From: a virus
IMG/VR virus record: IMGVR_UViG_3300010370_005113
Location: 1-64,000 of that record
Length of the DNA: 64,000 nt
Strand: one strand, 5' to 3'
How positions within the stretch are numbered: position 1 is the first letter of the stretch; every line of letters begins with the position of its first letter. Below are positions 7,462 to 16,605 of this stretch, one piece after another. A program made the position numbers and the translations under genes. Under the pieces are notes generated by a model. The model searched no databases and was not told where the DNA came from. It saw only the letters and a program-made list of their open reading frames with translations.

Positions 7462-7641
7462 ATGAGTCATATGAACTTGGAGAGTTACTTCAAGTTAAAT
7501 TTTTCGTTGATGCAATACCATAAATATTCATTAACGGAGATTGAAAATATGATGCCGTGGGAAAGAGATATCTATGTAATTCTATTGAAACAACATCTGG
7601 AAGAAGAAGAACAACGAGCACAACAAAGATCTAATGGTTAG
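7462..7641 (+). CDS. Small hub-assembly-type protein in the gp51/gp28 position (59 codons)
   Basis: A 59-residue frame begins two bases after the gp26 stop and overlaps the next gene by 8 bases, so it fills the gap exactly. The protein starts MSHMNLESYFKLNFSLMQYH and ends in a charged helix with MMPWERDIYVILLKQHLEEE. The MPWERDIY-type motif after a hydrophobic N-terminus, directly between gp26 and the tape measure, is typical of small tail-assembly chaperone or hub-assembly proteins in T4-like phages. In T4, gp51 and gp28 act at this step, but they are longer, so orthology is not claimed. The gene is real by spacing and composition; the role is inferred. Confidence 0.75.
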   Translation: MSHMNLESYFKLNFSLMQYHKYSLTEIENMMPWERDIYVILLKQHLEEEEQRAQQRSNG

Positions 7642-9940
7642 TAATCCAAGTAACCGAATTAAAACCGAAGCGATAGATGAGGTAATTTTAGGATTACTTG
7701 GATTAAAACCTGGCGCAGAAATATACTATCAAACTTATTTTGATATCTTAAAAAAGAAACTAGCGATTGCAAGACTTGGTGGGAGAGAACTACCTCAAGA
7801 GGAAGATAATTTATTAAGAGAAGAATTAAAAAGAATTCGTAGAATTAAGGATAAAGCAGTACCCTTTAGGATTAAAAAATCCAAAGTAAAAACTTCGGGA
7901 TCCACTGGTACTGGGCCAAGTGTCGGTTATGCTAGAAATGGAAGATCTTCCAAAAGCAGTGCGATTGTAAAAGCACAAAGAGGAAAATTAGTTCCACAAA
8001 CAATCACAATCAATTCAAAAGAAGTAAGTCAAATATCTCAAGGAGTAAATTTTGATGGTATCAAAAAAACTTTAAATTCTATTTTAGGAGTTTTAGCGTC
8101 AAAATTTAAGTTCGACCAAAAGCAATCTGATACTGAGAGAAAAGAAAAAGAGACTGAAAAAAGAGGAAAAGGGGAGAGCACTTTAGAAGGATTTAAAAAA
8201 GGTGTGGGTGCAATTGTAGCAACCACTAAGAAAATGCTTTCGCCATTTCAGGCGATTATTGATCGTATTTGGAGATTTGTATTCTTTACTCTCCTTGGTA
8301 GAGCATTCACTAAATTTATGGAATGGATGAGTGATAAAGAAAACCAGAAAAAATTTAATTCCTTCATAGAGTTCTTATCCGACCACTGGCCCGCACTTGC
8401 TGGACTTTACATTTTATTTGGAACTGGATTTGGTAAATTAGTTCGTGGATTGTTGAAAGGCGTAACCCGAATGATTATTGCAATTGGAATGAATATTCCA
8501 AAGTTAATTCGATTTATAAAAAATAAACCAAGATTAGCAGGACTTTTTGCATCAGTAGCTGCACTAGGAACTGGATATTTAAGTAGAGAAGTTCAAAATC
8601 TTTTTGGCGACAAAGAAACTCCAGAATCTGGACTGATTCCAAGAACAAATCCAGAATTAAATGATGCTAAAAAATCAGTAGATCAATCTAAGGCTGCTCC
8701 TGCACCAAAAATACCAGCAGGAAATCTTGGTGGTTTAATTCCATCTTTTAAAATGGGTGGATTTAATCCTTATGGTGGAATGAACTTTCAACAAGGAGTT
8801 CCAATTACTGGAGCAGGTCAAGATGATACTTTAATTGCAGCAAAAACTGGTGAAGCAATTTTAACTGAAAAGGATCAGCAAGATATCGGACAAAGATATA
8901 TTGATAGAAATACCGGAGAACCATTAAGTATTCCTCAATATCTTTCGGGTAGAAATCCAAGAATGGTGTCTATGAATAACATTAGACCAAGATTTGGTGG
9001 AGGATTTAGTCTTGGTGGAATGATTCCTGGATTTAATGCGGGTGGAATGGTTGGAATGCAAGGTGGCGGATGGATGGGTGATTCTAGTATGGTTAATCCA
9101 TTTAGAAGTCCAAGACAATGGTATAACTTAGGTAGAAATGTTCGTATTCCAAATGAAAATACTGCTGGATGGAGACAACTGATTAGAGATGATCTTCAGC
9201 AAGTTGGTAAGTTTAAGACGCCAACAGGGTATAAGGGATTTAATCCTTTTTGGTCGTTTACAAAGGGACTTGGTACAGGACCAACTCCTATACAAAGGCA
9301 ACTTGTAGAGAGAGGTATTCCACGAGCTGGACTTTTGCAGGCATTAACTGAAATACAAGGTTCTACTCCTCAAAGTGGTCCTGTTTATGAAAGAATGAAA
9401 AAGGCAAGAGGAGTAGCAATGTCGAAATATGCCGCTAGAACAGGACAATTTGGTAGATATCAAAATGGTGGATTAATTTCTCAAGGACCGTTTACTCCAT
9501 TATCTTCATCTGGACATATTCTTTCACTTAAAGGTTTAAAAAGTGGGGGATTAATCAATGAAAATACTGGAATGAATATCCCTGGAGCAACTGCGGACAG
9601 GCAATTGATTAATGTTGCCGTTCAACCAGGGGAATCGAAATACATTTTTACCAGACAAGCAACTCAAAAAGGTGCTGTTGGTCTTGCTGATTTAATTCAA
9701 GCTAAATTAGATCCAAATTCTGCAGCAGCAAAACGTGGATATAGATCAATAACTCCATATAGAAATGCAAACTTTGGTGGAATGATGACTCTTCCACCAA
9801 TTACTCAAATGTCTGGTGGGTCAACAGCAAGAGCGTCTGGATATGCTGGTGGATCAAGAGCACCTTCATTCTCCGCTATTCCTATGATGAATGATCGAGA
9901 TCAGAATGCGTCTTGGTATGGAATTAATAATTTAGGATAA
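7634..9940 (+). CDS. Tape-measure-type tail structural protein 1
   Basis: The 768-residue protein has a charged N-terminal coil, then a hydrophobic stretch of about residues 205-330 with several possible membrane segments (WRFVFFTLLGRAFTKF, HWPALAGLYILFGTGFG, LAGLFASVAALGTGYL). The rest is a long Gly/Met-rich region with repeated GGLIP/GGMIP/GGFNP units. Hydrophobic helices within a long low-complexity protein are the usual mark of tail tape measure proteins, which set tail length and travel to the cell membrane. The motif DRIWRFVFFTLLG-A near residue 210 recurs as DRVKRFIFFTALG-A near residue 114 of the next protein, so the two are paralogues. It replaces gp29 by position, but sequence similarity to T4 gp29 is not evident to me. 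Confidence 0.7.
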   Translation: MVSNPSNRIKTEAIDEVILGLLGLKPGAEIYYQTYFDILKKKLAIARLGGRELPQEEDNLLREELKRIRRIKDKAVPFRIKKSKVKTSGSTGTGPSVGYARNGRSSKSSAIVKAQRGKLVPQTITINSKEVSQISQGVNFDGIKKTLNSILGVLASKFKFDQKQSDTERKEKETEKRGKGESTLEGFKKGVGAIVATTKKMLSPFQAIIDRIWRFVFFTLLGRAFTKFMEWMSDKENQKKFNSFIEFLSDHWPALAGLYILFGTGFGKLVRGLLKGVTRMIIAIGMNIPKLIRFIKNKPRLAGLFASVAALGTGYLSREVQNLFGDKETPESGLIPRTNPELNDAKKSVDQSKAAPAPKIPAGNLGGLIPSFKMGGFNPYGGMNFQQGVPITGAGQDDTLIAAKTGEAILTEKDQQDIGQRYIDRNTGEPLSIPQYLSGRNPRMVSMNNIRPRFGGGFSLGGMIPGFNAGGMVGMQGGGWMGDSSMVNPFRSPRQWYNLGRNVRIPNENTAGWRQLIRDDLQQVGKFKTPTGYKGFNPFWSFTKGLGTGPTPIQRQLVERGIPRAGLLQALTEIQGSTPQSGPVYERMKKARGVAMSKYAARTGQFGRYQNGGLISQGPFTPLSSSGHILSLKGLKSGGLINENTGMNIPGATADRQLINVAVQPGESKYIFTRQATQKGAVGLADLIQAKLDPNSAAAKRGYRSITPYRNANFGGMMTLPPITQMSGGSTARASGYAGGSRAPSFSAIPMMNDRDQNASWYGINNLG

Positions 9941-9944
9941 GAAT

Positions 9945-12872
9945 ATGGCGAAGATTACAGATCCATCTAAACTACTTCCATCAGCAAAGTCATCAACAAT
10001 TAAAGTTGGAAAAACGCCATCTGTTAAATTGTCAAAGAAAAACTTATCTTTATCTAAACTCTTAATCGGAGATAAAACCTCCAAACAATCTTTGGAAGTT
10101 AATAATAAGTTAATTAAGGTTGAGAAATTTTTAAAATCAGATCTTGTATTGGATCAGAAAAAAGCAGAGAAAAAAAGAAAAGAAAAAGAAAAACAAGATT
10201 TTAGTGAAGCAGAAAAGAAGTTAGAAACACCAAAATTAAAAGGATTTAAGTTTCCAAGTTTTGCGGCACCTTCACTGGGATTTCTTGATCGCGTAAAAAG
10301 GTTTATATTTTTTACCGCTCTTGGGTGGGCTTTACCGAAGATACTTGAAGTTCTTCCAAAGTTAGAAGGATTTGCGAAAATTATTGGAGGAGTTTATAAT
10401 TTTGCTGAGGGATTATTCGGAAAACTCTTTGATGGGTTTATGAGTTTGGTAAAGTTTGGTGGAGATCTAAAAGATAAAACATTAGGATTTATTGCAACAG
10501 CAAAGGCAGGAGTTGGTGGAAACTATCAAACAGAATTTGATAAATTAGAGAAAAAGTTTAATGACTTTGTAAATATATCAATTCTTGCTGGAGTTTTAAG
10601 TGCTGATATAGGTCTTTCTGCTTTTGATGAATATAATAAATGGAGAAAAAAGAACGCACCCGAACCAGGAAAACCCAGAGAGGGTGGAAAACCTCCAGCA
10701 GGAAGACCTAAAGTAACACAAGGAAGAGGGGGACAGAAACCAACAGGAAAACCAAGAATAACAGGAGACGTTCAAAAACCACCTTCTTGGTGGAACAGAA
10801 TTTTTAAGGGACCCTTTGCAAAACTTAAAGGACCTTTAAGTAAGTTTGCAGGCGCTGCAGTTCCTGGTCTTGGTGCTGTTGTTGGTGCTGCTGATGCAAA
10901 AGCAAGGTTTTCCGCTGGAGATAATATTGGTGGGGCATTAGCATCTGTTTCTGCTGGTCTTGACGCTATTACTGCAGCACTTGCAATAACTGGAGTTGGA
11001 GCTCCTGCTGCTGCTATTTTTGGGGTCGTTAGTATTGGTATTGATGTTATTCTTTTAATTCGTGATATTGTAAAAACATTTTTTCCTTTTATTCCAATGT
11101 TTTCCCGTGGTGGAAAAGTAGTTCGTAGATATCAAGGTGGCGGGTCTACAAGGGGTGGAAGACCTGTTGGTGGTGCTCCAAGAAGAACACTTAGAAATAT
11201 AGGACCAAGAAGAAAACCATTTAAAGTTCTACCACCAAAGTCTCAACCAGGTAAAGATATTGGTGGGGAAAAACAAATAAGGAAATTATATCCAGATCCT
11301 GATAAGATGATGACTATGGATGAGTGGAATAGAGCGGGTGGAGTAGGAACTTATCAGCAGTATTTGGATGATTTTAAAAAGAAAAAGAAAAAACCAAATC
11401 CGTATAAAGCACTAACTGGAACTGCAAAAATTTTAAAAGATATTCCATTGGTTGGTGGATTGATGGGCGCAGCAGTTGATATTGCACTAGGTCAAAAACC
11501 AGATAAAAAAGTATATCAAACGATTGCATCTGGAATTGGATTTTTTATTGATTCTTTAGCAGATCAAAAAGTTAATAAGAGTATGAGTTCTTTGATGTCT
11601 CAAATTAAAGGATTTGCTGGCGGTGGAACAGTTCCTTCAAGAGAATTAAGAGGAACTACTAGTGGTATAAGTAGTGCAGATTTAATTGCTAAAATTCTTG
11701 AACCAACCATTGGACAAAAAGTGAATGAAGCGATTAATAGTATTGAAAAAGAATTGAAACTTAAATCAGGAAAAGATTCTGGAAGAGATCCTGGAAAAAA
11801 ATCTCCAACAGTAGTTCCTGATACTTATGATCCAGGAAAAACGGGATCCTTTCCATCTGGAGCCTATGTCGGAGAACCAGGAGATACAGACGGTCAGCAA
11901 ACTGGATTAGATATGAATCTTTCTGGTGGTATTGGAACGCCAATTTATGCTCCTAGAGATTTGATCTATAAGTCAAAAGGAACTGATGGAAATGCTTCTG
12001 TTGGATTGGACGGAACTTCAGATGTTCTTGGACCGTCTGGGTCTGGATTTGGATTTTATGGTGCCTATTATTTCAAGGATGGAAATAAAGAATATGAAGT
12101 TTTAATGGGACACTTTAGAGATCTACCTTATAGAGGATCTAAAGATGGTGATATCATTAAAAAAGGAACTCTGTTGGGATATCAAGGAGCATCTGGTCGT
12201 ACAGTAGGTGCTGGTAATCAACCCTACCCCCACATTTCACTTCATTTAAATGGAATTGGATTTCAAGCATCAAATCAAGAACTTGTAAATTTCGCAGATA
12301 GTTTACGTAAATCTGGTGGAACAAAAGCACAACCACAAGTAAAACCAACAACGGGTTCTAAAAAATCGGGCACTTCTTTAGCGTCTTGGTATGGTCCTGA
12401 TTTTTATGGAAATCAAACCGCCGATACTACCGGAAAATATATTTTAGAAAGAGATAGTCTTTGGGTTGCTCATAAATCATTACCTTTTGGAACTAAAGTT
12501 AAATTTACATACAATGGTAAAACTTTAACTCTTCCTGTTAGAGATAGGGGTCCTTTTCACGGTAATAGAGAATGGGATTTAACAGAGGCTGCAGCAGACA
12601 GACTTGGAATGAAAAGTGCAGGTGAGGTGGATATTCAATATGAAGTTCTTGGAAAACAGAGTGGTGGTCTCATAGCACCATCAAAACTAAACCGTCCAAT
12701 ACCAAATTCATTTGCTTCTTATGAAAACTACGGACAAGGAATGATGATTGCAATTCAACCAATTCAAATGATTGTAGAAAAACCAGTTCCTGTTTCTTCT
12801 GGTGGAAACTCTATGATTGCATTTCCTGTTTTTGTTGGAGTAAATAATAGTAACGATTTAGATAGAGCATAA
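9945..12872 (+). CDS. Tape-measure-type tail protein 2 with M23-like and RlpA-like cell-wall domains
   Basis: The 975-residue protein has a Lys-rich N-terminus, a tape-measure-type hydrophobic motif (DRVKRFIFFTALG, about residue 114) and a Gly/Pro-rich middle. A hydrophobic segment lies near residues 305-385. The C-terminus holds two domains. An M23 metallopeptidase-like region (about 640-790) has GTPIYAPRD, GHFRDLP and PHISLHL. Its first zinc ligand position reads Q652-T-G-L-D656 instead of H-x-G-x-D, and the last motif is H763-x-S-x-H767 rather than H-x-H, so catalysis is doubtful. A double-psi barrel RlpA-like domain (about 808-905) has SLASWYGPDFYGNQTA, LPFGTKV and the conserved V-x-D867-RGPF motif. 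This probably provides murein-penetrating activity during infection. It starts 4 bases after the previous gene. Confidence 0.75.
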   Translation: MAKITDPSKLLPSAKSSTIKVGKTPSVKLSKKNLSLSKLLIGDKTSKQSLEVNNKLIKVEKFLKSDLVLDQKKAEKKRKEKEKQDFSEAEKKLETPKLKGFKFPSFAAPSLGFLDRVKRFIFFTALGWALPKILEVLPKLEGFAKIIGGVYNFAEGLFGKLFDGFMSLVKFGGDLKDKTLGFIATAKAGVGGNYQTEFDKLEKKFNDFVNISILAGVLSADIGLSAFDEYNKWRKKNAPEPGKPREGGKPPAGRPKVTQGRGGQKPTGKPRITGDVQKPPSWWNRIFKGPFAKLKGPLSKFAGAAVPGLGAVVGAADAKARFSAGDNIGGALASVSAGLDAITAALAITGVGAPAAAIFGVVSIGIDVILLIRDIVKTFFPFIPMFSRGGKVVRRYQGGGSTRGGRPVGGAPRRTLRNIGPRRKPFKVLPPKSQPGKDIGGEKQIRKLYPDPDKMMTMDEWNRAGGVGTYQQYLDDFKKKKKKPNPYKALTGTAKILKDIPLVGGLMGAAVDIALGQKPDKKVYQTIASGIGFFIDSLADQKVNKSMSSLMSQIKGFAGGGTVPSRELRGTTSGISSADLIAKILEPTIGQKVNEAINSIEKELKLKSGKDSGRDPGKKSPTVVPDTYDPGKTGSFPSGAYVGEPGDTDGQQTGLDMNLSGGIGTPIYAPRDLIYKSKGTDGNASVGLDGTSDVLGPSGSGFGFYGAYYFKDGNKEYEVLMGHFRDLPYRGSKDGDIIKKGTLLGYQGASGRTVGAGNQPYPHISLHLNGIGFQASNQELVNFADSLRKSGGTKAQPQVKPTTGSKKSGTSLASWYGPDFYGNQTADTTGKYILERDSLWVAHKSLPFGTKVKFTYNGKTLTLPVRDRGPFHGNREWDLTEAAADRLGMKSAGEVDIQYEVLGKQSGGLIAPSKLNRPIPNSFASYENYGQGMMIAIQPIQMIVEKPVPVSSGGNSMIAFPVFVGVNNSNDLDRA

Positions 12873-12873
12873 G

Positions 12874-14184
12874 ATGCCCGAAAACATTTCAGCACAAGGA
12901 GGTCAATCCCAAATTACTCAGTTTGAAACAATAGCAGAACGTGGTAAAGAGACTTTAGATTTATCTAAAGTTAATGAGTTAAATTATTATGAGAGTATTC
13001 TAGAGCATACAATAAGAGTCACCGCAACAATTGCTGATACTGGTTATCGTTCTCAAAAAAAGTCAGGAAATGCTGTAGCAACAAGATCTGATGATATTAA
13101 TGGTAGATTTGTAAATCTTAAAATTGTTGATGGAAATGAAAATAAACTTCAATTTACTGGAGAAAATAAATTAAGAATTGCTTTCTCTAATATTATTGAA
13201 GAAAGCACAAATAAAATGTTTTTTACAATAGATCTAACCTCAAGAGAATATGATGATAATCCAAAGTTAAAGTGTGCTGTTGTAAAAAGATATGATGGAA
13301 AAGTTGATGGGAGTATTACAAGAATTTTGAAGGAATGTATTAAAACGAAAAAATCAATTGATGTAGATCCAACATTAAATACTTTTAATTTTTCTGGGAA
13401 ATCTCAAACTCCTTTTTATCTTTGCACTTGGTTAGCAACAAGATCTGTTCCGGAAATGCAAGGGGCTAATAAAAATCTTGCAGGTTACTTTTTTTATGAA
13501 ACCTCAGAGGGATATAAATTTAAATCTATTGATAAACTTTTCGAACAAAAACCAAAAAGAGTATTAATTTTTAATAATATTATTGGGAGTATTCCTGCCG
13601 GATATGATGGAAAGATTATAGATTATTCTTTTGATAAAACTTTTAATCTCAAACAATTAAGACAAACTGGTGCTTTAGGTCAAACACAATTGCGGACATT
13701 TAATCTTTTAAATAATAAGTATGAAGAATCTGAATTCAATTATAAAAAACAATTTCAGGGGACAAACACTGCGGGAACAAAACCAATTAATTATGGAGAG
13801 GATCAGGATGAAACGACGAGAAGATTTTTCTCTGTGAAAGATTTTGGAGTTATGCCTTCAGGATCTACAAAAGATCAAATACAAAAATCAAAAAACACTT
13901 TGAACTTTAATGTTGATGATATATTAAGACAATCTACGATGAGGTATAACAGTTTATATACAATTAAACTCTCTATAGTAATTGCTGGTGATATAAGTTT
14001 ACACGCAGGAGACTTAATACATTGTGATTTTCCAGAAGTTAGTGGAGAAAAACTTAAGTTAGTGGACTCCGAAAAAAGTGGTATATATATGATACATGAC
14101 CTATGCCATAGAATCACAAAAAACGGATGTTATACTAGATTAAATCTTGTAAGAGATTCTATTGGCAGAAAACCCATTAAGTAG
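12874..14184 (+). CDS. 27: Baseplate hub protein, gp27-like
   Basis: The 436-residue protein lies between the tape-measure genes and gp5, the expected place for gp27, the ring-forming hub subunit that carries the gp5 spike. Visible features include ETLDLSKVNELNYYESIL near the start, LRIAFSNIIEES, a FYLCTWLATRSVPEMQG segment with YFFYETSEGYKFKSID, and a beta-rich C-terminus (DISLHAGDLIHCDFPE, GIYMIHDLCHRI). The YFFYET-GY-FKSID motif and the AGDLI-CDFP turn are typical of the gp27/gpD-type hub fold. Sequence similarity to T4 gp27 itself is weak by eye. Confidence 0.75.
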   Translation: MPENISAQGGQSQITQFETIAERGKETLDLSKVNELNYYESILEHTIRVTATIADTGYRSQKKSGNAVATRSDDINGRFVNLKIVDGNENKLQFTGENKLRIAFSNIIEESTNKMFFTIDLTSREYDDNPKLKCAVVKRYDGKVDGSITRILKECIKTKKSIDVDPTLNTFNFSGKSQTPFYLCTWLATRSVPEMQGANKNLAGYFFYETSEGYKFKSIDKLFEQKPKRVLIFNNIIGSIPAGYDGKIIDYSFDKTFNLKQLRQTGALGQTQLRTFNLLNNKYEESEFNYKKQFQGTNTAGTKPINYGEDQDETTRRFFSVKDFGVMPSGSTKDQIQKSKNTLNFNVDDILRQSTMRYNSLYTIKLSIVIAGDISLHAGDLIHCDFPEVSGEKLKLVDSEKSGIYMIHDLCHRITKNGCYTRLNLVRDSIGRKPIK

Positions 14185-14185
14185 T

Positions 14186-14401
14186 ATGGACAAAACACTT
14201 CAGCAACACATTAATAATGATCGTGATGAGTTAGACAATCCAAATACAAGTAGTCAACGTCGTCGTCATTTGGAAGATGAACTAGATGCTTTAGAACAGT
14301 ATAAAGCAAATCATCCTGATGATGATCATGACCCAACTCCTTTAGAGTTATATTGCGACGCACATCCTGATGCACTTGAGTGTAGAGTTTATGATGACTG
14401 A
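14186..14401 (+). CDS. cp12: CP12-like Calvin cycle inhibitor (auxiliary metabolic gene)
   Basis: This 71-residue acidic protein aligns along its full length with marine cyanobacterial and cyanophage CP12. It has an N-terminal LQQHINNDRDEL helix, RRHLEDELDALEQYKANHP, then DDDHDPTPLELYC57 and a C-terminus ending LEC66RVYDD. The C-x8-C pair and the terminal VYDD are the parts of CP12 that bind GAPDH and so block GAPDH and phosphoribulokinase, diverting carbon from the Calvin cycle to the pentose phosphate pathway. The N-terminal Cys pair of plant CP12 is missing. A longer frame from 14162 exists, but the ATG at 14186 follows the gp27 stop by one base. The stop overlaps the gp5 start (TGATG), so CP12 is translated within the structural operon. 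Confidence 0.85.
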   Translation: MDKTLQQHINNDRDELDNPNTSSQRRRHLEDELDALEQYKANHPDDDHDPTPLELYCDAHPDALECRVYDD

Positions 14402-16605
14402 TGAGTAATTTAAACGCTAAAGCAACAACTCCTGCTATCATTTGGTGGGGTCAGGTAGTTGATGATTCTGTTTGGAAAGAAAATCAACCAGGTAAACTTT
14501 GGAAATATTCTGATGAGATTCCTGGTTGGGGAACAAGATATAAAGTTCGTATCTTAGGTAGAGATACTGAAAAAAAAGATGTCCCAGACGATCAATTGGA
14601 GTGGGCAGAGTGCTCGTTTCCCGTAACTTCTGGTTCTGGACATGCTGGTAGTTATCAAACTTCAAATTTAAGAAAAGGTGCATTTGTTTTTGGGTTCTAT
14701 AAAGATGGAACTCATATGTCTGAGCCCATCATTATTGGTTGTTTAAGTAATAACGAACAAATACAATTATCACAATCGATACCATTAAAGGGATTTGTTC
14801 CTTTTAGTGGATACGTTAAAGAAAAAGTTTCTTACAACGATATTCCTGCCGAAGGATCTATTCCAAAAGAGAAACTTCCTTTAGAAGGTAATAATAATTC
14901 TACTCAAAATAATATTGCTACTCAACAACAGAGACAGAAGGGGCAACAATCAAAATCTCTAGCAGTTTCAAAAGATTGTGATCCTTTACAATTCAAAGCA
15001 CTTCAAATTGAAATAAAAGGATTTATACAAGACATTCAGAAATTTAAATCTCAAGTAAAAAGTTGGAAGAATACGGTCCTTAAACCAATTAAAGAAAACG
15101 GTGAAGAATATTCTATTTCCGAATACATTCAATATAAAATTCAAAATGTTTCTAAAAGTATTTCTAAAAAAGTAAAAAATATTGTTACTCAAGTTGATAA
15201 GTATATCACAAGAAAAATTAATAATGCTGCTAAAGATCTTTATTTGATGATTCCTCCAAATCAAAGACCAGGAATAAAAAGTGCAATGGATACTGTGAAC
15301 GATCTTCTTGCATGTTTGTTTAGAAAAATCATTTCAAATCTTTTGAAAATGATGACTGATATTCTAAAAGCAATTGCTGATAGATTTATTAATGCTCCTT
15401 TATGTGCTATTCAAAATATTATTTCATCCTTACTTGGGAAATTGATGGCTCTAATTACAAGTGCAGTTGAAAAAATTATTAAACCACTTGAGGCATTAAT
15501 TGGTGGAATTTTTGATGCAGTTGGTGGTGTTCTTGATTTTATTACAGATCTACTCTCATTCTTATCATGCGATGATCAACCTCAATGTCCAGATTCAGAT
15601 GAATGGGTTCCTTGGGAGGGATCAAAAAAACTTAACCTTGGATCAAGTGTAAACAATATTATTAGTCAGGCAAATAGCATTGCTTCCAATGCACAAAAAG
15701 TTGTTGATCCCGATAATTTTAATTTTAATTTAGATTTTAGTGATATATTTCAGGATACCTGTAATGTCGGTCCTCTATTCTGCGGTCCTCCGACAGTTGA
15801 ATTTTATGGTGGAGGTGGATCTGGAGCTGCCGGTAATGCAATTGTAAGTGCTACTGGAGATATTCTTGGTGTTGACTTAAGAAGTTTAGGTTCTGGATAT
15901 CAATCAGCACCTTTTGTTAATTTTGTAGATGCTTGTGGAAAAGGTCAAGGAGCAACGGGAAGAGCAATTATTAATTCAAACGGTCAGGTCATAAAAGTAA
16001 TTATGGATAATCCTGGTTTTGGATATCTGTCTGCACCAAATGGAGATCAGGGTGGAGATGGAAGAACTTGGGCAAAATCTGGAGACACAATTGTAAAAAG
16101 AAAAGATGGGACATATGATCAACCATATGAAGCTGGAGAAACATTTCAAGTTAGTCCAGGAGATACTGTTTATTCTTGTGGTAATACAACAAACATCACA
16201 GAATCTGCAACTCTCACTGCTCCAAAGTGCTCAACTGTGACTTTACCTAGAGGAGAAGATCCGTCATTGAACAATGGTCAGTATCCTACTGTTCTAGAAT
16301 TGGATAGTATTGCTATTGATACTCCAGGAATAAACTATGGTCCTAAAGATAAAATGATTATTACTCCAAATAATGGAGCCGAATTAAGACCAAAGTATGA
16401 TGCTTTAGGTTCCTTAATTAAAGTTGATGTTGTTAAACCTGGAATTGGTTTTACAGAATATCCAAGTATTGAAATTGAAACAGAAACAGGTTATAATGCA
16501 GTTTTACTTCCTGTATTTAAGGTAAATAGAGTTGGAGATGCTCAGGATGTTCCTGTTGCACCTTCTCAAATTATTTCTGTAGTAGATTGTGTGGGTAAAT
16601 TTTAA
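14401..16605 (+). CDS. 5: Baseplate central spike/hub protein gp5-like, without lysozyme domain
   Basis: The 734-residue protein begins with the gp5 N-terminal OB-fold: WWGQVVDDSVWKE, GTRYKVRILGRDTEKKDVPD, WAECSFPVTSGSGHAG, a FVFGFYKDG turn and PIIIGCL. Residues about 190-400 form long amphipathic helices ending at a Cys-rich turn (SCDDQPQCPDSD). The rest consists of Gly-rich beta repeats of the type SLGSGYQSAPFVNFVD and NPGFGYLSAP. The T4 lysozyme domain with its E-x-x-x-x-x-D-x-x-x catalytic triad is not present. It starts inside the CP12 stop codon and ends one base into the next gene's start, so the operon is tightly coupled. The repeats resemble beta modules in cyanophage structural proteins. 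Confidence 0.8.
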   Translation: MSNLNAKATTPAIIWWGQVVDDSVWKENQPGKLWKYSDEIPGWGTRYKVRILGRDTEKKDVPDDQLEWAECSFPVTSGSGHAGSYQTSNLRKGAFVFGFYKDGTHMSEPIIIGCLSNNEQIQLSQSIPLKGFVPFSGYVKEKVSYNDIPAEGSIPKEKLPLEGNNNSTQNNIATQQQRQKGQQSKSLAVSKDCDPLQFKALQIEIKGFIQDIQKFKSQVKSWKNTVLKPIKENGEEYSISEYIQYKIQNVSKSISKKVKNIVTQVDKYITRKINNAAKDLYLMIPPNQRPGIKSAMDTVNDLLACLFRKIISNLLKMMTDILKAIADRFINAPLCAIQNIISSLLGKLMALITSAVEKIIKPLEALIGGIFDAVGGVLDFITDLLSFLSCDDQPQCPDSDEWVPWEGSKKLNLGSSVNNIISQANSIASNAQKVVDPDNFNFNLDFSDIFQDTCNVGPLFCGPPTVEFYGGGGSGAAGNAIVSATGDILGVDLRSLGSGYQSAPFVNFVDACGKGQGATGRAIINSNGQVIKVIMDNPGFGYLSAPNGDQGGDGRTWAKSGDTIVKRKDGTYDQPYEAGETFQVSPGDTVYSCGNTTNITESATLTAPKCSTVTLPRGEDPSLNNGQYPTVLELDSIAIDTPGINYGPKDKMIITPNNGAELRPKYDALGSLIKVDVVKPGIGFTEYPSIEIETETGYNAVLLPVFKVNRVGDAQDVPVAPSQIISVVDCVGKF

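Noticed and set aside
14162-14185. Longer N-terminus for the CP12 gene
   Set aside because: The extra eight residues overlap the end of gp27 and do not fit CP12. The ATG at 14186 gives the family length.
14401-16605. Lysozyme domain in gp5
   Set aside because: No T4-lysozyme catalytic pattern is visible; the region between the OB domain and the beta repeats is long amphipathic helices.
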